Of a stretch of 64,000 nt of DNA, positions 36,212 through 45,713 are shown piece after piece. This DNA is from Alphaproteobacteria bacterium. GTDB lineage: Bacteria; Pseudomonadota; Alphaproteobacteria; Micavibrionales; Micavibrionaceae. Below the pieces are notes generated by a model, which was given only the letters and a program-made list of their open reading frames with translations, searched no databases and was not told the origin of the DNA. The position numbers and the translations under genes are program-made. Numbering within the stretch: position 1 is the stretch's first letter; each line of letters opens with the position of its first letter. The DNA lies in assembly GCA_017999645.1 (NCBI GenBank), contig JAGNLJ010000010.1:1-64000 (forward strand). Reading direction: 5' to 3'.

Positions 36212-36436
36212 GGTTTTCGTCCTCAATTGGGTCAAAATAGTTTCGTGGATGCGTTATATATAGGCCCGGCCATTGCAGCGCAACCCCCCGCCTCTCCTTT
36301 AAGAAAGTCCCCATATTTTTGCATTATGTTAAATTTTATGGTAAGGTATCGTTGTTTCCTGGGGAGCGAATCTCTTGAAATAAAGTTTTCCCCTTGAATC
36401 AAACAGGGTTTTATTGTTGCCTTAAACAAGGGAAAA

Positions 36437-36452
36437 GTACTTTTATAAGTAC
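36437..36452. promoter_or_regulatory. Palindrome upstream of an unknown gene
   Basis: GTACTT and AAGTAC form a perfect inverted repeat around TTAT, 15 bases before the ATG at 36468. It overlaps AT-rich sequence with TATAAG and TACAAT, either of which could be a -10 box. It could be an operator or a small mRNA hairpin. Confidence 0.4.
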
Positions 36453-36467
36453 AATAAAGATAAAAAA

Positions 36468-37535
36468 ATGACATTGGCTGGGAAAAAATTCGCGACTGCT
36501 GCCGTTGAAGGCTACGACCCTAAAAAGGGTTGGGAAGAGCTTGAGCAGCCTGTTCCCGATCTCTCCCCACGAGATTATATAGAGCTTGCAACCCATGCGG
36601 CACCCGGCCTGTCTCAAAGCGCCCGGGACTTTTGCGATGAAAACGGTTTCTCTTTTATTGAAATCCCGCACAGTATTTTTGCGGACAGTTATGAGAAAGG
36701 GACCATTCCTTTCCGCCCATGGCTTAATGATTATTGCGAACGCAACCACCTTCCCAAAAATGCCCAGGTCGCAATTATCGGACCACGCATAAAATCACTT
36801 GAATCCGCCGAAAGAAAACAGGGGGACAAAGACAAGCGACCCAGTCAGAATTCTGATTATCTGGGCATCATGATGGTTATGCTTAAAAGCGGTACGCCCC
36901 TCAAAGGCTACAAAGATAAAAAAGATCTTGCCGCCCTTGCAAAAGCGATCGACGCGATTGAAAAAGATCCCAGATCACTTGCAAGGAAGAATTCCTATTG
37001 GAGGCCGCACGAAGTCACGGGCTTTCGGGACCATAAATCTATTTGGGAGCAAGTCATAACCAGCGGAGGGTTTAAGGGCTGGCCGATGCATGCCGAGGTT
37101 AAAATCGAGGACGAGCGCCATATGGATGTCGACAGGCAAACCAGAAACCAGATTATTGCGCTGAGCAGACAAACCGGAACATGGCTCTCGGCCTTACATT
37201 CCTCTGTTGCATTTGATTCAAATATCAGCGGACATTCAAGACGCGCGAAAGAACGCAGCGATTTTACAACCCGTGTCGGTATTCAAATATACAACAGGGT
37301 TTTCGCGGATAATGGATTCAACCGCCTCATGAACCCCGAATTGGCGCACGATTATGCTCCGAAGAGTCATGAAGAAATAATAAAAATGATTTTGAATGAG
37401 GGATTAAAAGTCTCTACGCGTGGACAGGTCCAGCATTTACTTACAGGTGTGATGAATTCCGGCATGCTGGATCCAACCAGAAAAACGTACCGCAGCCCTT
37501 TTCAGCTTCCCGAACATTCAGCAGCCATGCATTGA
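36468..37535 (+). CDS. Unknown protein
   Basis: 355 residues, ATG at 36468. No family was recognised. It has no signal peptide or membrane helix. It is rich in charged residues and His/Arg, for example KIEDERHMDVDRQTRNQI at about 209-226 and SGHSRRAKERSDF. The local DNA is more AT-rich than the neighbouring housekeeping genes, which may point to acquisition. The segment YWRPHEVTGFRDHK with GGFKGWPMHAEVKI loosely recalls a RelA/SpoT-type nucleotidyl fold, but key motifs could not be confirmed and I do not assign it. It stands alone between ndk and alaS, ending 7 bases from the alaS stop. Confidence 0.75.
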   Translation: MTLAGKKFATAAVEGYDPKKGWEELEQPVPDLSPRDYIELATHAAPGLSQSARDFCDENGFSFIEIPHSIFADSYEKGTIPFRPWLNDYCERNHLPKNAQVAIIGPRIKSLESAERKQGDKDKRPSQNSDYLGIMMVMLKSGTPLKGYKDKKDLAALAKAIDAIEKDPRSLARKNSYWRPHEVTGFRDHKSIWEQVITSGGFKGWPMHAEVKIEDERHMDVDRQTRNQIIALSRQTGTWLSALHSSVAFDSNISGHSRRAKERSDFTTRVGIQIYNRVFADNGFNRLMNPELAHDYAPKSHEEIIKMILNEGLKVSTRGQVQHLLTGVMNSGMLDPTRKTYRSPFQLPEHSAAMH

Positions 37536-37542
37536 TGCGGAC

Positions 37543-40248
37543 TTAGGCCGCCAGCGCTTTTTCGATTTTTGATACAGCATCGTTTGCCGCGCCCGCATTG
37601 GGGCCGCCGGCCTGTGCCATGTCGGGACGACCGCCGCCGCCCTTGCCGCCCAGCGCTTCGGCGCCGATTTTGACGAGATCGACGGCGGAGATTTTACCCG
37701 TGAGATCGGATGTGACGGCGACGACGAGCGAGGCTTTGCCCTCTTCCGTCGAGACCAGCGCAATAACGCCGGAGCCGAGCTTGGCTTTCAGGTCATCGGC
37801 CATAGGTTTGAGGTCTTTTGCGGGGAAACCCTCGAGCACCTTACCGATGAATTTGACGCTGCCGATGGTTTTGATTTCGTCAGCGGAATCAGTCGCGGAT
37901 TTGCGGCGAAGATCAGCGATGAGTTTTTCCAGCTTGCGGTTTTCCTTATCGAGGTCGCCTTCGGATGCGGGTGCCGAGCCGCCGAGGGATTTCAGTTCGG
38001 CGAGGAGTTTTTTGTTTTCATTGCTGAGTTTATCGGCGGCGTCCTTAGAGGCCTGCGCCTTGTTTTGTTCATAGGCGTCGGCGCGGGAACCGGTGACAGC
38101 CTCTAAACGACGGATACCGGCGGAAAGCGCGGATTCGGACGTGATTTTCAGGCGGACGATATCGCCGGTTTTTTTCGTGTGTGTGCCGCCACAAAGTTCG
38201 ACGGAAAATGCGTGGTTGGCGCCCTTGGCTTGTGTCCCCATGGAAACAACGCGGACTTCGTCGGAATATTTTTCGCCGAAGAGTGCGCGGGCGCCGGAAT
38301 CACGCGCTTCGTCGAGCGGCAGAACGCGGGTGATGACATCAGTGTTGGCCTTGATTTCGTCGTTGACGATTTTTTCGACGCGTTCGAGCTCTTCTTTCGT
38401 AATCGCTTTCGGATGCGAGATGTCGAAGCGCGTGCGGCCAGCGTCTTGTAATGAGCCTTTCTGCGCGACGTGATCGCCGAGAACCTGTCTCAGCGCCTCG
38501 TGCAGCAGGTGCGTGGCGGAGTGGTTGGCGCGGATGGCGCTGCGGCGTGCATTGTCGACTTTCAGTTCGACGCCCTGTCCGACTTTAATTTCGCCCTGTC
38601 CCATTTTGACGATGTGCAGCCAGAGTGCGCCGACCTGTTTTTTCGTGTCGGTGATTTGGACGGTGGCTGATGCCTGCTTGCCGTCTGCGGATGCGGCGGA
38701 AACGAGGAACCCCGTGTCGCCGACCTGGCCGCCGGATTCAGCGTAGAATGGCGTCTGGTTGACGATGACGATGCCCTCTTCGCCTGATTTAAGGCTTTGG
38801 ACTTTTTTGCCGTCTTTGACGATGGCTTTGATCTGGCCTTCGGCGATTTCGTTTTCGTAGCCGAGGAATTCGGTGGGGCCTGCTTCTTCGAGAATTTCGA
38901 ACCAGAGTTTTTCCGTTCCCGCATCGCCCGAACCCGCCCATGATTTGCGGGCTTCGGCTTTTTGTTTTTCCATGGATTTTTCGAAGCCAGCGGTATCGAC
39001 GGCGATGCCCTTGGCTTTCAGCGCGTCCTGCGTGAGGTCTAAAGGAAATCCATAGGTGTCGTAGAGTTTGAAGGCGACGTCGCCCGCGAGTGTGCCGCCT
39101 TTAGAGAGATTTCTGGTTTCCTCGTCGAGGAGCTTGAGGCCGCGCTCGAGCGTAGTTTTGAAACGAGTTTCTTCCTGTTTCAGTGTTTCGGTGATGAGGC
39201 TTTCGGCGCGCTTTAGTTCCGGGTATGCCGCGCCCATCATGGTGAGGAGCGTCGGGAACAAACGGTACATCAGCGGCTCTTTGGCACCGAGCAAATGCGC
39301 GTGGCGCATGCCGCGGCGCATGATGCGGCGGAGGACGTAACCACGGCCTTCGTTCGAGGGCATGACGCCGTCGGCGAGCAGGAAAGAGGAGCAGCGGAGG
39401 TGATCGGCGATGACGCGGTGGCTCGGCGCTTCTTTGCCATCCGGTGAAATGCCCGTCAGGTCGGCGCTGTGCTCGATGATATTTCTGAGCAGATCGATAT
39501 CGTAGTTCGAGGATTTGCCCTGCATGAGCGCAGCGGTGCGCTCTAATCCGAGGCCCGTGTCGATCGAGGGCTTTGGCAACGGTTTACGATTATGGCCGCC
39601 GTTGCCGTCAGGTTCCTGCTCGAACTGCATGAAGACGTTGTTCCAGAATTCGAGGAAGCGGTCGCCATCCTGATCGGGGGAGCCCGGCGGGCCGCCCTGC
39701 AATTTGTCGCCCTGGTCGTAGAAAATTTCCGAGCACGGACCGCAGGGGCCGTAATCGCCCATCATCCAGAAATTGTCGTTGGTCGGAATGCGGATGATTT
39801 TGGAGTCACTAAAGCCGGAAACTTTTTTCCAGATGGCGGCCGCCTCTTCGTCGGAGGAATGAACGGTGACGAGAAGCTTGTCCGGGTTCATGCCGAAATT
39901 TTTGGTCACAAGCTCCCATGCGAAGGCGATGGCGTCTTCCTTGAAATAATCGCCGAAGGAGAAGTTACCCATCATTTCGAAGAAGGTGTGATGGCGCGCG
40001 GTGTAGCCGACATTATCCAGGTCGTTGTGCTTGCCGCCCGCGCGGACGCATTTCTGGGCGGTGGTGGCGCGGGTGTAGGGGCGTTTTTCAACGCCGGTGA
40101 AGACGTTCTTGAACTGGACCATGCCGGAGTTGGCGAACATCAAGGTCGGATCATTTTGCGGCACGAGGGGGCTCGAGGGCACGATTTCGTGGCCCTTCCC
40201 TTTGAAGAAATTCAAAAATTCCGAACGTATGTCATTGACGCTTTTCAT
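37543..40248 (-). CDS. alaS: Alanyl-tRNA synthetase
   Basis: 901 residues, full length. ATG 40248 gives the standard start [19 protein letters not shown]. The class II catalytic core includes [13 protein letters not shown] and the [16 protein letters not shown] region. The editing domain has the zinc motif [11 protein letters not shown] and CGGTH. A coiled-coil and the DHHA1/C-Ala domain end with [16 protein letters not shown]. It charges tRNA-Ala and clears Ser/Gly mischarging. It is divergent from the phosphatase gene with a 46-base gap between their starts. Confidence 0.97.
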   Translation of the reverse strand: MKSVNDIRSEFLNFFKGKGHEIVPSSPLVPQNDPTLMFANSGMVQFKNVFTGVEKRPYTRATTAQKCVRAGGKHNDLDNVGYTARHHTFFEMMGNFSFGDYFKEDAIAFAWELVTKNFGMNPDKLLVTVHSSDEEAAAIWKKVSGFSDSKIIRIPTNDNFWMMGDYGPCGPCSEIFYDQGDKLQGGPPGSPDQDGDRFLEFWNNVFMQFEQEPDGNGGHNRKPLPKPSIDTGLGLERTAALMQGKSSNYDIDLLRNIIEHSADLTGISPDGKEAPSHRVIADHLRCSSFLLADGVMPSNEGRGYVLRRIMRRGMRHAHLLGAKEPLMYRLFPTLLTMMGAAYPELKRAESLITETLKQEETRFKTTLERGLKLLDEETRNLSKGGTLAGDVAFKLYDTYGFPLDLTQDALKAKGIAVDTAGFEKSMEKQKAEARKSWAGSGDAGTEKLWFEILEEAGPTEFLGYENEIAEGQIKAIVKDGKKVQSLKSGEEGIVIVNQTPFYAESGGQVGDTGFLVSAASADGKQASATVQITDTKKQVGALWLHIVKMGQGEIKVGQGVELKVDNARRSAIRANHSATHLLHEALRQVLGDHVAQKGSLQDAGRTRFDISHPKAITKEELERVEKIVNDEIKANTDVITRVLPLDEARDSGARALFGEKYSDEVRVVSMGTQAKGANHAFSVELCGGTHTKKTGDIVRLKITSESALSAGIRRLEAVTGSRADAYEQNKAQASKDAADKLSNENKKLLAELKSLGGSAPASEGDLDKENRKLEKLIADLRRKSATDSADEIKTIGSVKFIGKVLEGFPAKDLKPMADDLKAKLGSGVIALVSTEEGKASLVVAVTSDLTGKISAVDLVKIGAEALGGKGGGGRPDMAQAGGPNAGAANDAVSKIEKALAA

Positions 40249-40294
40249 GGCTTCACTCTATTCTGACCCCTGTTTCTCCAGCAAGAGGCTATTT

Positions 40295-41050
40295 ATGCAG
40301 GAATTTCTGACGCTTGCCAATGGGTTGGCCGATCTTTCGGGCAAAATTGCCCTGAAGTATTTCCGCCAGCCTTTCGAGGTGATTTCGAAGGCGGATGAAA
40401 GCCCGGTAACGATTGCTGACCGTTCAATCGAGGAAGCTATCCGCACGGCCATCGAAAAGGCGCGTCCCGAGGACGGGATTTACGGCGAGGAGTTCGGGAT
40501 CAAGCCGAGCAAGAACGGCCTGACATGGGTGATCGATCCGATCGATGGGACAAAATCATTCGTGATCGGGCGGGCGACATTCGGGACGCTGATCGCGCTC
40601 TGCAAGGACGATGTGCCGGTTTTGGGTATTATCGACCAGCCGATATTGAGGGAGAGATGGACGGGCGCTGACGGCAAGACGACATTTAATGGCAAGGCGG
40701 TGAAGGTTCGCCCCTGCCCTGATTTAAAATCCGCGTGCGTGGGCAGCACGACGCCCGCGATGTTCAACAAGACAGGGCCGGTTTACGAGAAAATCGAGAA
40801 GGCCGCGAAGATGCTGGCCTGGGGCGGTGATTGTTACATGTATGGATTGCTGGCTAGCGGCAATATGGATGCATGTTTTGAAGCGAGCTTATCGCCTTAT
40901 GATTTCTGTGCGCTGGTTCCTGTCGTTGAAAATGCGGGCGGGATGATCACCGACTGGTCGGGGAAAAAGCTGACGATCAAGTCGGATGGCAAGGTCGTCG
41001 CAGCGGGCGATAAGAAAATTCACGCGGAATTACTTAAATTGTTGAAATAA
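40295..41050 (+). CDS. hisN: Inositol-monophosphatase-family phosphatase, HisN-like
   Basis: 251 residues from ATG 40295 with AGAGG upstream; a longer in-frame start at 40097 would lie inside alaS and is rejected. Metal-binding residues are E65/E66 (YGEEFG) and D81/D84 in DPIDGTKSF, with a later Asp in SPYDFCALVPVVENAGG. DGTKSFVIGRATFGTLIAL is typical of the histidinol-phosphate phosphatase branch, so histidine synthesis is likely. Inositol monophosphatase or a general sugar phosphatase are alternatives. Confidence 0.88.
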   Translation: MQEFLTLANGLADLSGKIALKYFRQPFEVISKADESPVTIADRSIEEAIRTAIEKARPEDGIYGEEFGIKPSKNGLTWVIDPIDGTKSFVIGRATFGTLIALCKDDVPVLGIIDQPILRERWTGADGKTTFNGKAVKVRPCPDLKSACVGSTTPAMFNKTGPVYEKIEKAAKMLAWGGDCYMYGLLASGNMDACFEASLSPYDFCALVPVVENAGGMITDWSGKKLTIKSDGKVVAAGDKKIHAELLKLLK

Positions 41051-41055
41051 TCTTG

Positions 41056-41114
41056 TGTCATCCCACTGCTTGTCCGGGGGATCCATGGATACTCCGCCTT
41101 CGCGGAGTATGACG
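41056..41114. repeat. Palindromic REP-like element
   Basis: GTCAT (41057-41061) and ATGAC (41109-41113) form the outer ends. Inside are TCCCACTGCTTGTCCGGGGG and the hairpin of the adjoining terminator entry. The wording TGTCATCCC...GGATCCATGGAT...ATGACG resembles common intergenic palindromic repeats of proteobacteria (from memory, not searched). Confidence 0.45.
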
Positions 41115-41120
41115 GTTTTT
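41089..41120 (+). terminator. Intrinsic terminator between hisN-like and slt genes
   Basis: ATACTCCGC (41089-41097) pairs perfectly with GCGGAGTAT (41102-41110) around CTTC, followed by GACGGTTTTT. It lies 38 bases after the plus-strand phosphatase stop. Confidence 0.8.
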
Positions 41121-43068
41121 ATTGCGCTGAGGCCGTCTGATACGGGCCTTTATGTTCCGAAACATTGTTATGCGTATATTTCGCGATTTTTCCTGTGGCG
41201 AGCGAGTCCAGCGTCGGCGTCGGCTGGCCGTCTTTCAGACGGTAAATCCAGAAATTCGCCAGCACGCGTTCGACATAGGCGCGGGTTTCGGATGACGGGA
41301 TAAGCTCGATGAAGAGCAGCGGGTCCTTCACCTCGGGCCATTGTTTTTTCCATTTCGCGAGATTGCCAGGCCCGGCATTGTAGGCGATAAGCAGCATGAC
41401 CATGTCGCCCTGCACGGATTTATCCTTCAGCAGATTTTCAAGATAACGCTGCGCCACCTCGAGATTTTCCTGCGGGTTGGTCAGGGATGGATCTTCGACG
41501 ATCGAAGACGCAGTGGATGGCATAACCTGCATAAGGCCGACGGCACCTGCGGAGCTTTTGGCCAGCGGATCGAATTTCGATTCCTGGCGCGTGATGGCGT
41601 AGATGAGGGCGGGATCAATTTTATACCCCTCTTCAGGTTTCCAAGGACCAGTGGGATATAGCGCGGCGTCGTAAAAAGCGCCCGCTTCGTCGGAAACAAG
41701 GCTGGCGAGGCGCATGCCGAGCGAGGGCAGATCGGCGTAACCAGCATAGGCCAGCAACGCATCACGCATATTGTCATCTTCAGGTTTCATGCGGATCAGC
41801 TCGTTTTCCGCGAGGTGCGGCTGCCCGGCGGCGACAAGCGCAATCGCGCGGTTGCCTGAATCGGTTTTCATCAGGGTATCGAAATAATTTTTCGTGAAGG
41901 TCGGGACCTTCCAGTTGAAATCGAAATCGCGACCCAGCGAGCGCGTTGCGATCAGGCCATAGAATGTGCGCGGGTGTTCCATTCCAACCTCCAGCCATTT
42001 GCTGACGACGCGGACGTTTCCGGCACGCATATGAGCGCGCGCGGCCCAATAAGATGCGGCGGCAGCGGTCCAGCCAGACGCGTAATCGGAGGTCGCGGGA
42101 ATTTCAAATGCGGCTGCTGATTTTTTATACTCGCCGTTTTCCCATGCGGCTAAACCGGCGACCCAGCCCGCCATCGGGACGTATTTACCAGAGCGTTTCA
42201 ACGAGGCGGCAGCGAGTTCGCCCGCGCGTTTTCCGTTGCCGGAATATAAATAGGAAGCGGCGATTTTCGATTGAATCTGGTCGTATTCGACGGAGTCGAA
42301 CAGTTTAATATTGGACTGGAGTTTCGAAAGCGCGGCGGTGGGTTTGTAATCGCCCGCGAGAGTCAAAATTTCGTTGCGGGTCTTATCGATGGTTTTTACC
42401 TGTTCGTCCGTGCGCTTGCGCGGGGAGCCGTAAGTTTTGCCGACGATCATGGTGGGCTCAAGATGGGGGCCGATGATTTCAGCGCTTTCCGGCTTGGAAA
42501 TGTTGCCGTCAAAAGTTTCGGGCATGCGACCGTTCGCCATGCGGTAGATTTTTTCGGCACCGGGGTGATCGCTGTAGAGCGCCAGCCAGTCATGCAGTTC
42601 GTCGAAGCCGGATTTATAATCTGCGTGCATATAACGTTGGTATAGGACATGGCCCATCAGCCGGCGGTCATGGAGCTTTTTAATCTGGCGGTCGGCGGCC
42701 TCGATCTTGCCGTCCTCCTGGTAGTCGAAGATGGCCTGGTAGGTGCGGGCATCGGCATCGGACATGGGCTCGTCCGGATAAACGACAGGTTCAGGCGCTT
42801 TGCGCGAGGCCGCTTTCTCAACGGGGGCCGGAGCGGCCTCAAGGCCAAGCAGATTACGGGCGAAACCCTGCACTGTTGTCGGCTGGGCGGCAGGCTGTTC
42901 CGCCGCCTGCGCAGGGGCGGCCTCGGAAGGGGTATTTTGCTGGGCAGGCTTGAGCGGGGGCACCGGAACCACGCCATCAGTACGCGCCATGACGGGGCCG
43001 GACACACACCCCAAAGCCAGGACGGCGGCACCAAGCCGCACTATGTTCTTTATGTTTGTTCCTTGCAT
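41119..43068 (-). CDS. Soluble lytic murein transglycosylase (Slt-type)
   Basis: 649 residues from ATG 43068; a start at 43089 adds seven residues. The signal peptide contains a Cys near residue 21, but the site reads more like signal peptidase I (PVMA). A Pro/Ala/Gln-rich linker (about 35-90) leads to a long alpha-helical superhelix (about 100-470) of the Slt70 U-domain type, then the SLT catalytic domain. The catalytic Glu is E496 in RQESKFDP, followed by SAGAVGLMQVMPSTA and LLIAYNAGPGN. It cleaves peptidoglycan to 1,6-anhydro-muropeptides in the periplasm. Confidence 0.93.
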   Translation of the reverse strand: MQGTNIKNIVRLGAAVLALGCVSGPVMARTDGVVPVPPLKPAQQNTPSEAAPAQAAEQPAAQPTTVQGFARNLLGLEAAPAPVEKAASRKAPEPVVYPDEPMSDADARTYQAIFDYQEDGKIEAADRQIKKLHDRRLMGHVLYQRYMHADYKSGFDELHDWLALYSDHPGAEKIYRMANGRMPETFDGNISKPESAEIIGPHLEPTMIVGKTYGSPRKRTDEQVKTIDKTRNEILTLAGDYKPTAALSKLQSNIKLFDSVEYDQIQSKIAASYLYSGNGKRAGELAAASLKRSGKYVPMAGWVAGLAAWENGEYKKSAAAFEIPATSDYASGWTAAAASYWAARAHMRAGNVRVVSKWLEVGMEHPRTFYGLIATRSLGRDFDFNWKVPTFTKNYFDTLMKTDSGNRAIALVAAGQPHLAENELIRMKPEDDNMRDALLAYAGYADLPSLGMRLASLVSDEAGAFYDAALYPTGPWKPEEGYKIDPALIYAITRQESKFDPLAKSSAGAVGLMQVMPSTASSIVEDPSLTNPQENLEVAQRYLENLLKDKSVQGDMVMLLIAYNAGPGNLAKWKKQWPEVKDPLLFIELIPSSETRAYVERVLANFWIYRLKDGQPTPTLDSLATGKIAKYTHNNVSEHKGPYQTASAQ

Positions 43069-43122
43069 AAGGCGCCCTGAATACACCAAGGGGCTTTTTT
43101 TGTCCAGTTTTCGGGGTAAAAA

Positions 43123-43962
43123 CTAGGTTTTTTGTCCTATTTCCAGATACTTAGCTTGGAGGTTCAGCATGTCCTGCCAGACCGCTCTTTTCTGGGATGG
43201 GGTGCGCAGAAGATAGGCCGGGTGATAGGTAGCAATCGCGGGGATGGGGACGCCGTCTTTCAGGAAAGGCGAAGACGGCCTGTAATCGTGCCACTTGCCG
43301 CGCAATCTCGAAACGCTCTGCTCCGTATTGAGGAGCGCCTGGGCGGAAACGCCGCCGCAGAGAATCAGGAGCTTCGGTTTGATCAGGGCGATGTGCTTTT
43401 CAATGAAGGGCAAGCTGACGTCGATTTCAGCGGGGCTGGGCGTGCGGTTGCCGGGCGGACGCCAGTTCAGGATGTTGGAGATGTAGATGGCTTTGGCCGC
43501 ATCTTCTTCCCTGCGGTCGAGATTGATGCATTTGAGGATTTTATCGAGGAGCTGGCCGCTGACGCCTACGAACGGTTTGCCGAGGCGGTCCTCGTCCGCA
43601 CCGGGAGCCTCGCCGACCAGCATGATCGAGGCATTCGGATTGCCGTCGCAGAATACCATATTCGTGGCGGTCTTTTTCAGGGCGATGCCGTCGAAAGCGG
43701 CAATGCTCTCGCGCAGTTCGTCCAGCGTCGAGGCGGCGGCGGCCAGTTTTTCCGATTCGGCGCGTGCATCGCTGCGGCCCATTAATGGTACTGCAGGCGC
43801 GGCAGGCACAGCGGTTACGCCAACCGGAGGCTTTTCAGGCAGGGATTCGATAACCGGCGCGACAACCGGCTGGCGCTTCGGCGGCTCGTTATCCAGCGCT
43901 TCATCGACCCCGTTATCGAGATGCCATTCAAGGGCGGCTTTGTAGGCTTGCGTGCTGGCCAT
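43123..43962 (-). CDS. Uracil-DNA glycosylase, family 4-like
   Basis: 279 residues from ATG 43962; a TTG at 43971 is less likely. The N-terminal 100 residues are Pro/Val-rich linker. The catalytic domain shows LVGEAPGADEDRLGKPFVG (motif A), NILNWRPPGNRTPS and the later YHPAYLLRTPSQKR (motif B). It removes uracil from DNA. In family 4 enzymes Cys residues bind a 4Fe-4S cluster; here the usual places read FDGIALK (Ile for Cys) and VSLPFIEKHI (Leu for Cys), and no suitable Cys set is left. It may work without the cluster. It is divergent from the ETF-QO gene. Confidence 0.9.
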   Translation of the reverse strand: MASTQAYKAALEWHLDNGVDEALDNEPPKRQPVVAPVIESLPEKPPVGVTAVPAAPAVPLMGRSDARAESEKLAAAASTLDELRESIAAFDGIALKKTATNMVFCDGNPNASIMLVGEAPGADEDRLGKPFVGVSGQLLDKILKCINLDRREEDAAKAIYISNILNWRPPGNRTPSPAEIDVSLPFIEKHIALIKPKLLILCGGVSAQALLNTEQSVSRLRGKWHDYRPSSPFLKDGVPIPAIATYHPAYLLRTPSQKRAVWQDMLNLQAKYLEIGQKT

Positions 43963-44047
43963 AAGTTGCAAAAAACCTGTCTTAGAATCTAGGGAACGTC
44001 TTCAAAATACGTTAAAGTGAGTGGAGCCACAAGATAAGGAAAAACCT

Positions 44048-45676
44048 ATGCCCCCTTCCGTCCGCCCTGACCGCGAAAGCATGGAATACGATGTCGTGAT
44101 CGTCGGCGCGGGACCGTCGGGACTTTCCTGCGCGATTCGATTGAAACAACTGAAACCGGAACTGACGGTTTGTATTTTAGAAAAAGGTTCGGAAGTCGGC
44201 GCGCATCTTTTATCAGGCGCAGCGCTGGAGCCGCGCGCACTTAATGAATTGATTCCAGACTGGAAAGAGAAAAACGCGCCGCTGAATGTGAAGTGCACAA
44301 CCGATAAGTTTATTTTCCTGACGAAAAATTCCGCGTTTCGGTTTATAACACCGCCACAAATGAACAATCACGGAAATTACATTATCTCGCTGGGTAATTT
44401 CGGGAGATGGCTGGCCGTGCAAGCTGAACAATTGGGAGTGGAAATTTTTCCGGGCTTCGCCGCCGCGGAAGTTCTCTATAACGCGAACGGTGCCGTGATC
44501 GGCGTCGCGACTGGCGATATGGGCATTAACAAGGAAGGCGAAAGAACCGCCGACTTTGCGCCCGGCATGGAGCTGCATGCGAAGCAGACCTTATTCGCCG
44601 AGGGTTGCCACGGTTCACTCACCAAAACGCTTATCAAGAAATTCGACCTCAGAAAAAACAGCGATCCGCAGACCTACGCCATCGGAATCAAGGAGATCTG
44701 GGAAGTGCCCGCTTCGAGCCACCGCGCGGGTGAAATCGTTCATACTTTGGGCTGGCCGCTCGATTCAAAAACCTATGGCGGATCGTTCATTTATCATTTC
44801 GAGAACAACCAGATTGCGCTCGGGTTAGTCATCGGGCTCGATTACCAAAATCCTTACCTGCACCCGTACAAGGAGATGCAGCGATTCAAAACGCATCCGG
44901 CCATCAGAAAAATGCTGGAGGGAGGACGGCGCGTGACTTATGGCGCGCGTGCGTTGGTCGAAGGCGGATTTCAGTCGCTGCCGAAACTTACATTCCCCGG
45001 CGGGTTGCTGATTGGCGACACTGCAGGATTTCTGAACGTGCCGAAAATCAAGGGCACGCACACGGCGATGAAGTCAGGCATGCTGGCGGCGGAAGCGATT
45101 GCAGAAGGCACGATTGATTTTGGAAGCGAGAGTGTTGCGTATACTGAGAAGCTGAAAAATTCGTGGCTGTGGAGCGAGTTGAAAAAAGTCCGCAACATCC
45201 GCCCGGGTTTCCACTGGGGCATGTGGATCGGCCTTATCAATGCCGGACTTGAGACGATGCTCTGCGGCCTGACGCCCTGGACGCTAAAAAATCATTCCGA
45301 TCACAACCAGTTAAAGAAGGCATCGGAGAGCAAAAAGATCGAATATCCGAAGCCGGACGGAGTGCTGACCTTTGACATCCTGACCTCGGTTTCCTTCTCG
45401 AATACCAACCATGCCGAGGACCAGCCGAGCCACCTGCAATTGATAGATCCGACGGTCCCGACCCGGGTGAACCTGCCTTTGTATGACGAACCCGCCCAGA
45501 GATACTGCCCGGCGGCGGTTTACGAAATAGTTAAGGATAATCAGGGGGTTGCAAAACTCCAGATTAACGCCCAGAACTGCGTACATTGTAAAACCTGCGA
45601 CATTAAGGACCCGTCGCAGAACATAAACTGGACGGTTCCACAGGGCGGTGGGGGGCCGAATTACCCGAATATGTAA
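44048..45676 (+). CDS. Electron transfer flavoprotein-ubiquinone oxidoreductase
   Basis: 542 residues from ATG 44048, with TAAGGA 7 bases upstream; GTG at 44021 is rejected. The FAD dinucleotide fold DVVIVGAGPSGLSCAIRLKQ is near the N-terminus. The central quinone and FAD regions include GEIVHTLGWPLDSKTYGGSF and FPGGLLIGDTAGFLNVPKIK. A C-terminal 4Fe-4S cluster is bound by Cys in YCPAAVYEI and NCVHCKTCDIKDPSQNINW. It passes electrons from acyl-CoA and amino-acid dehydrogenases via ETF to ubiquinone at the inner membrane. The ETF genes are not in the window. Confidence 0.96.
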   Translation: MPPSVRPDRESMEYDVVIVGAGPSGLSCAIRLKQLKPELTVCILEKGSEVGAHLLSGAALEPRALNELIPDWKEKNAPLNVKCTTDKFIFLTKNSAFRFITPPQMNNHGNYIISLGNFGRWLAVQAEQLGVEIFPGFAAAEVLYNANGAVIGVATGDMGINKEGERTADFAPGMELHAKQTLFAEGCHGSLTKTLIKKFDLRKNSDPQTYAIGIKEIWEVPASSHRAGEIVHTLGWPLDSKTYGGSFIYHFENNQIALGLVIGLDYQNPYLHPYKEMQRFKTHPAIRKMLEGGRRVTYGARALVEGGFQSLPKLTFPGGLLIGDTAGFLNVPKIKGTHTAMKSGMLAAEAIAEGTIDFGSESVAYTEKLKNSWLWSELKKVRNIRPGFHWGMWIGLINAGLETMLCGLTPWTLKNHSDHNQLKKASESKKIEYPKPDGVLTFDILTSVSFSNTNHAEDQPSHLQLIDPTVPTRVNLPLYDEPAQRYCPAAVYEIVKDNQGVAKLQINAQNCVHCKTCDIKDPSQNINWTVPQGGGGPNYPNM

Positions 45677-45713
45677 GACTTAAGAAACCATTTATCTGGT
45701 ACAATATTTAAGG

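Noticed and set aside
40097..40294. Upstream extension of the HisN-like gene
   Set aside because: Would lie inside alaS antisense; ATG 40295 has a ribosome site and matches the family start.
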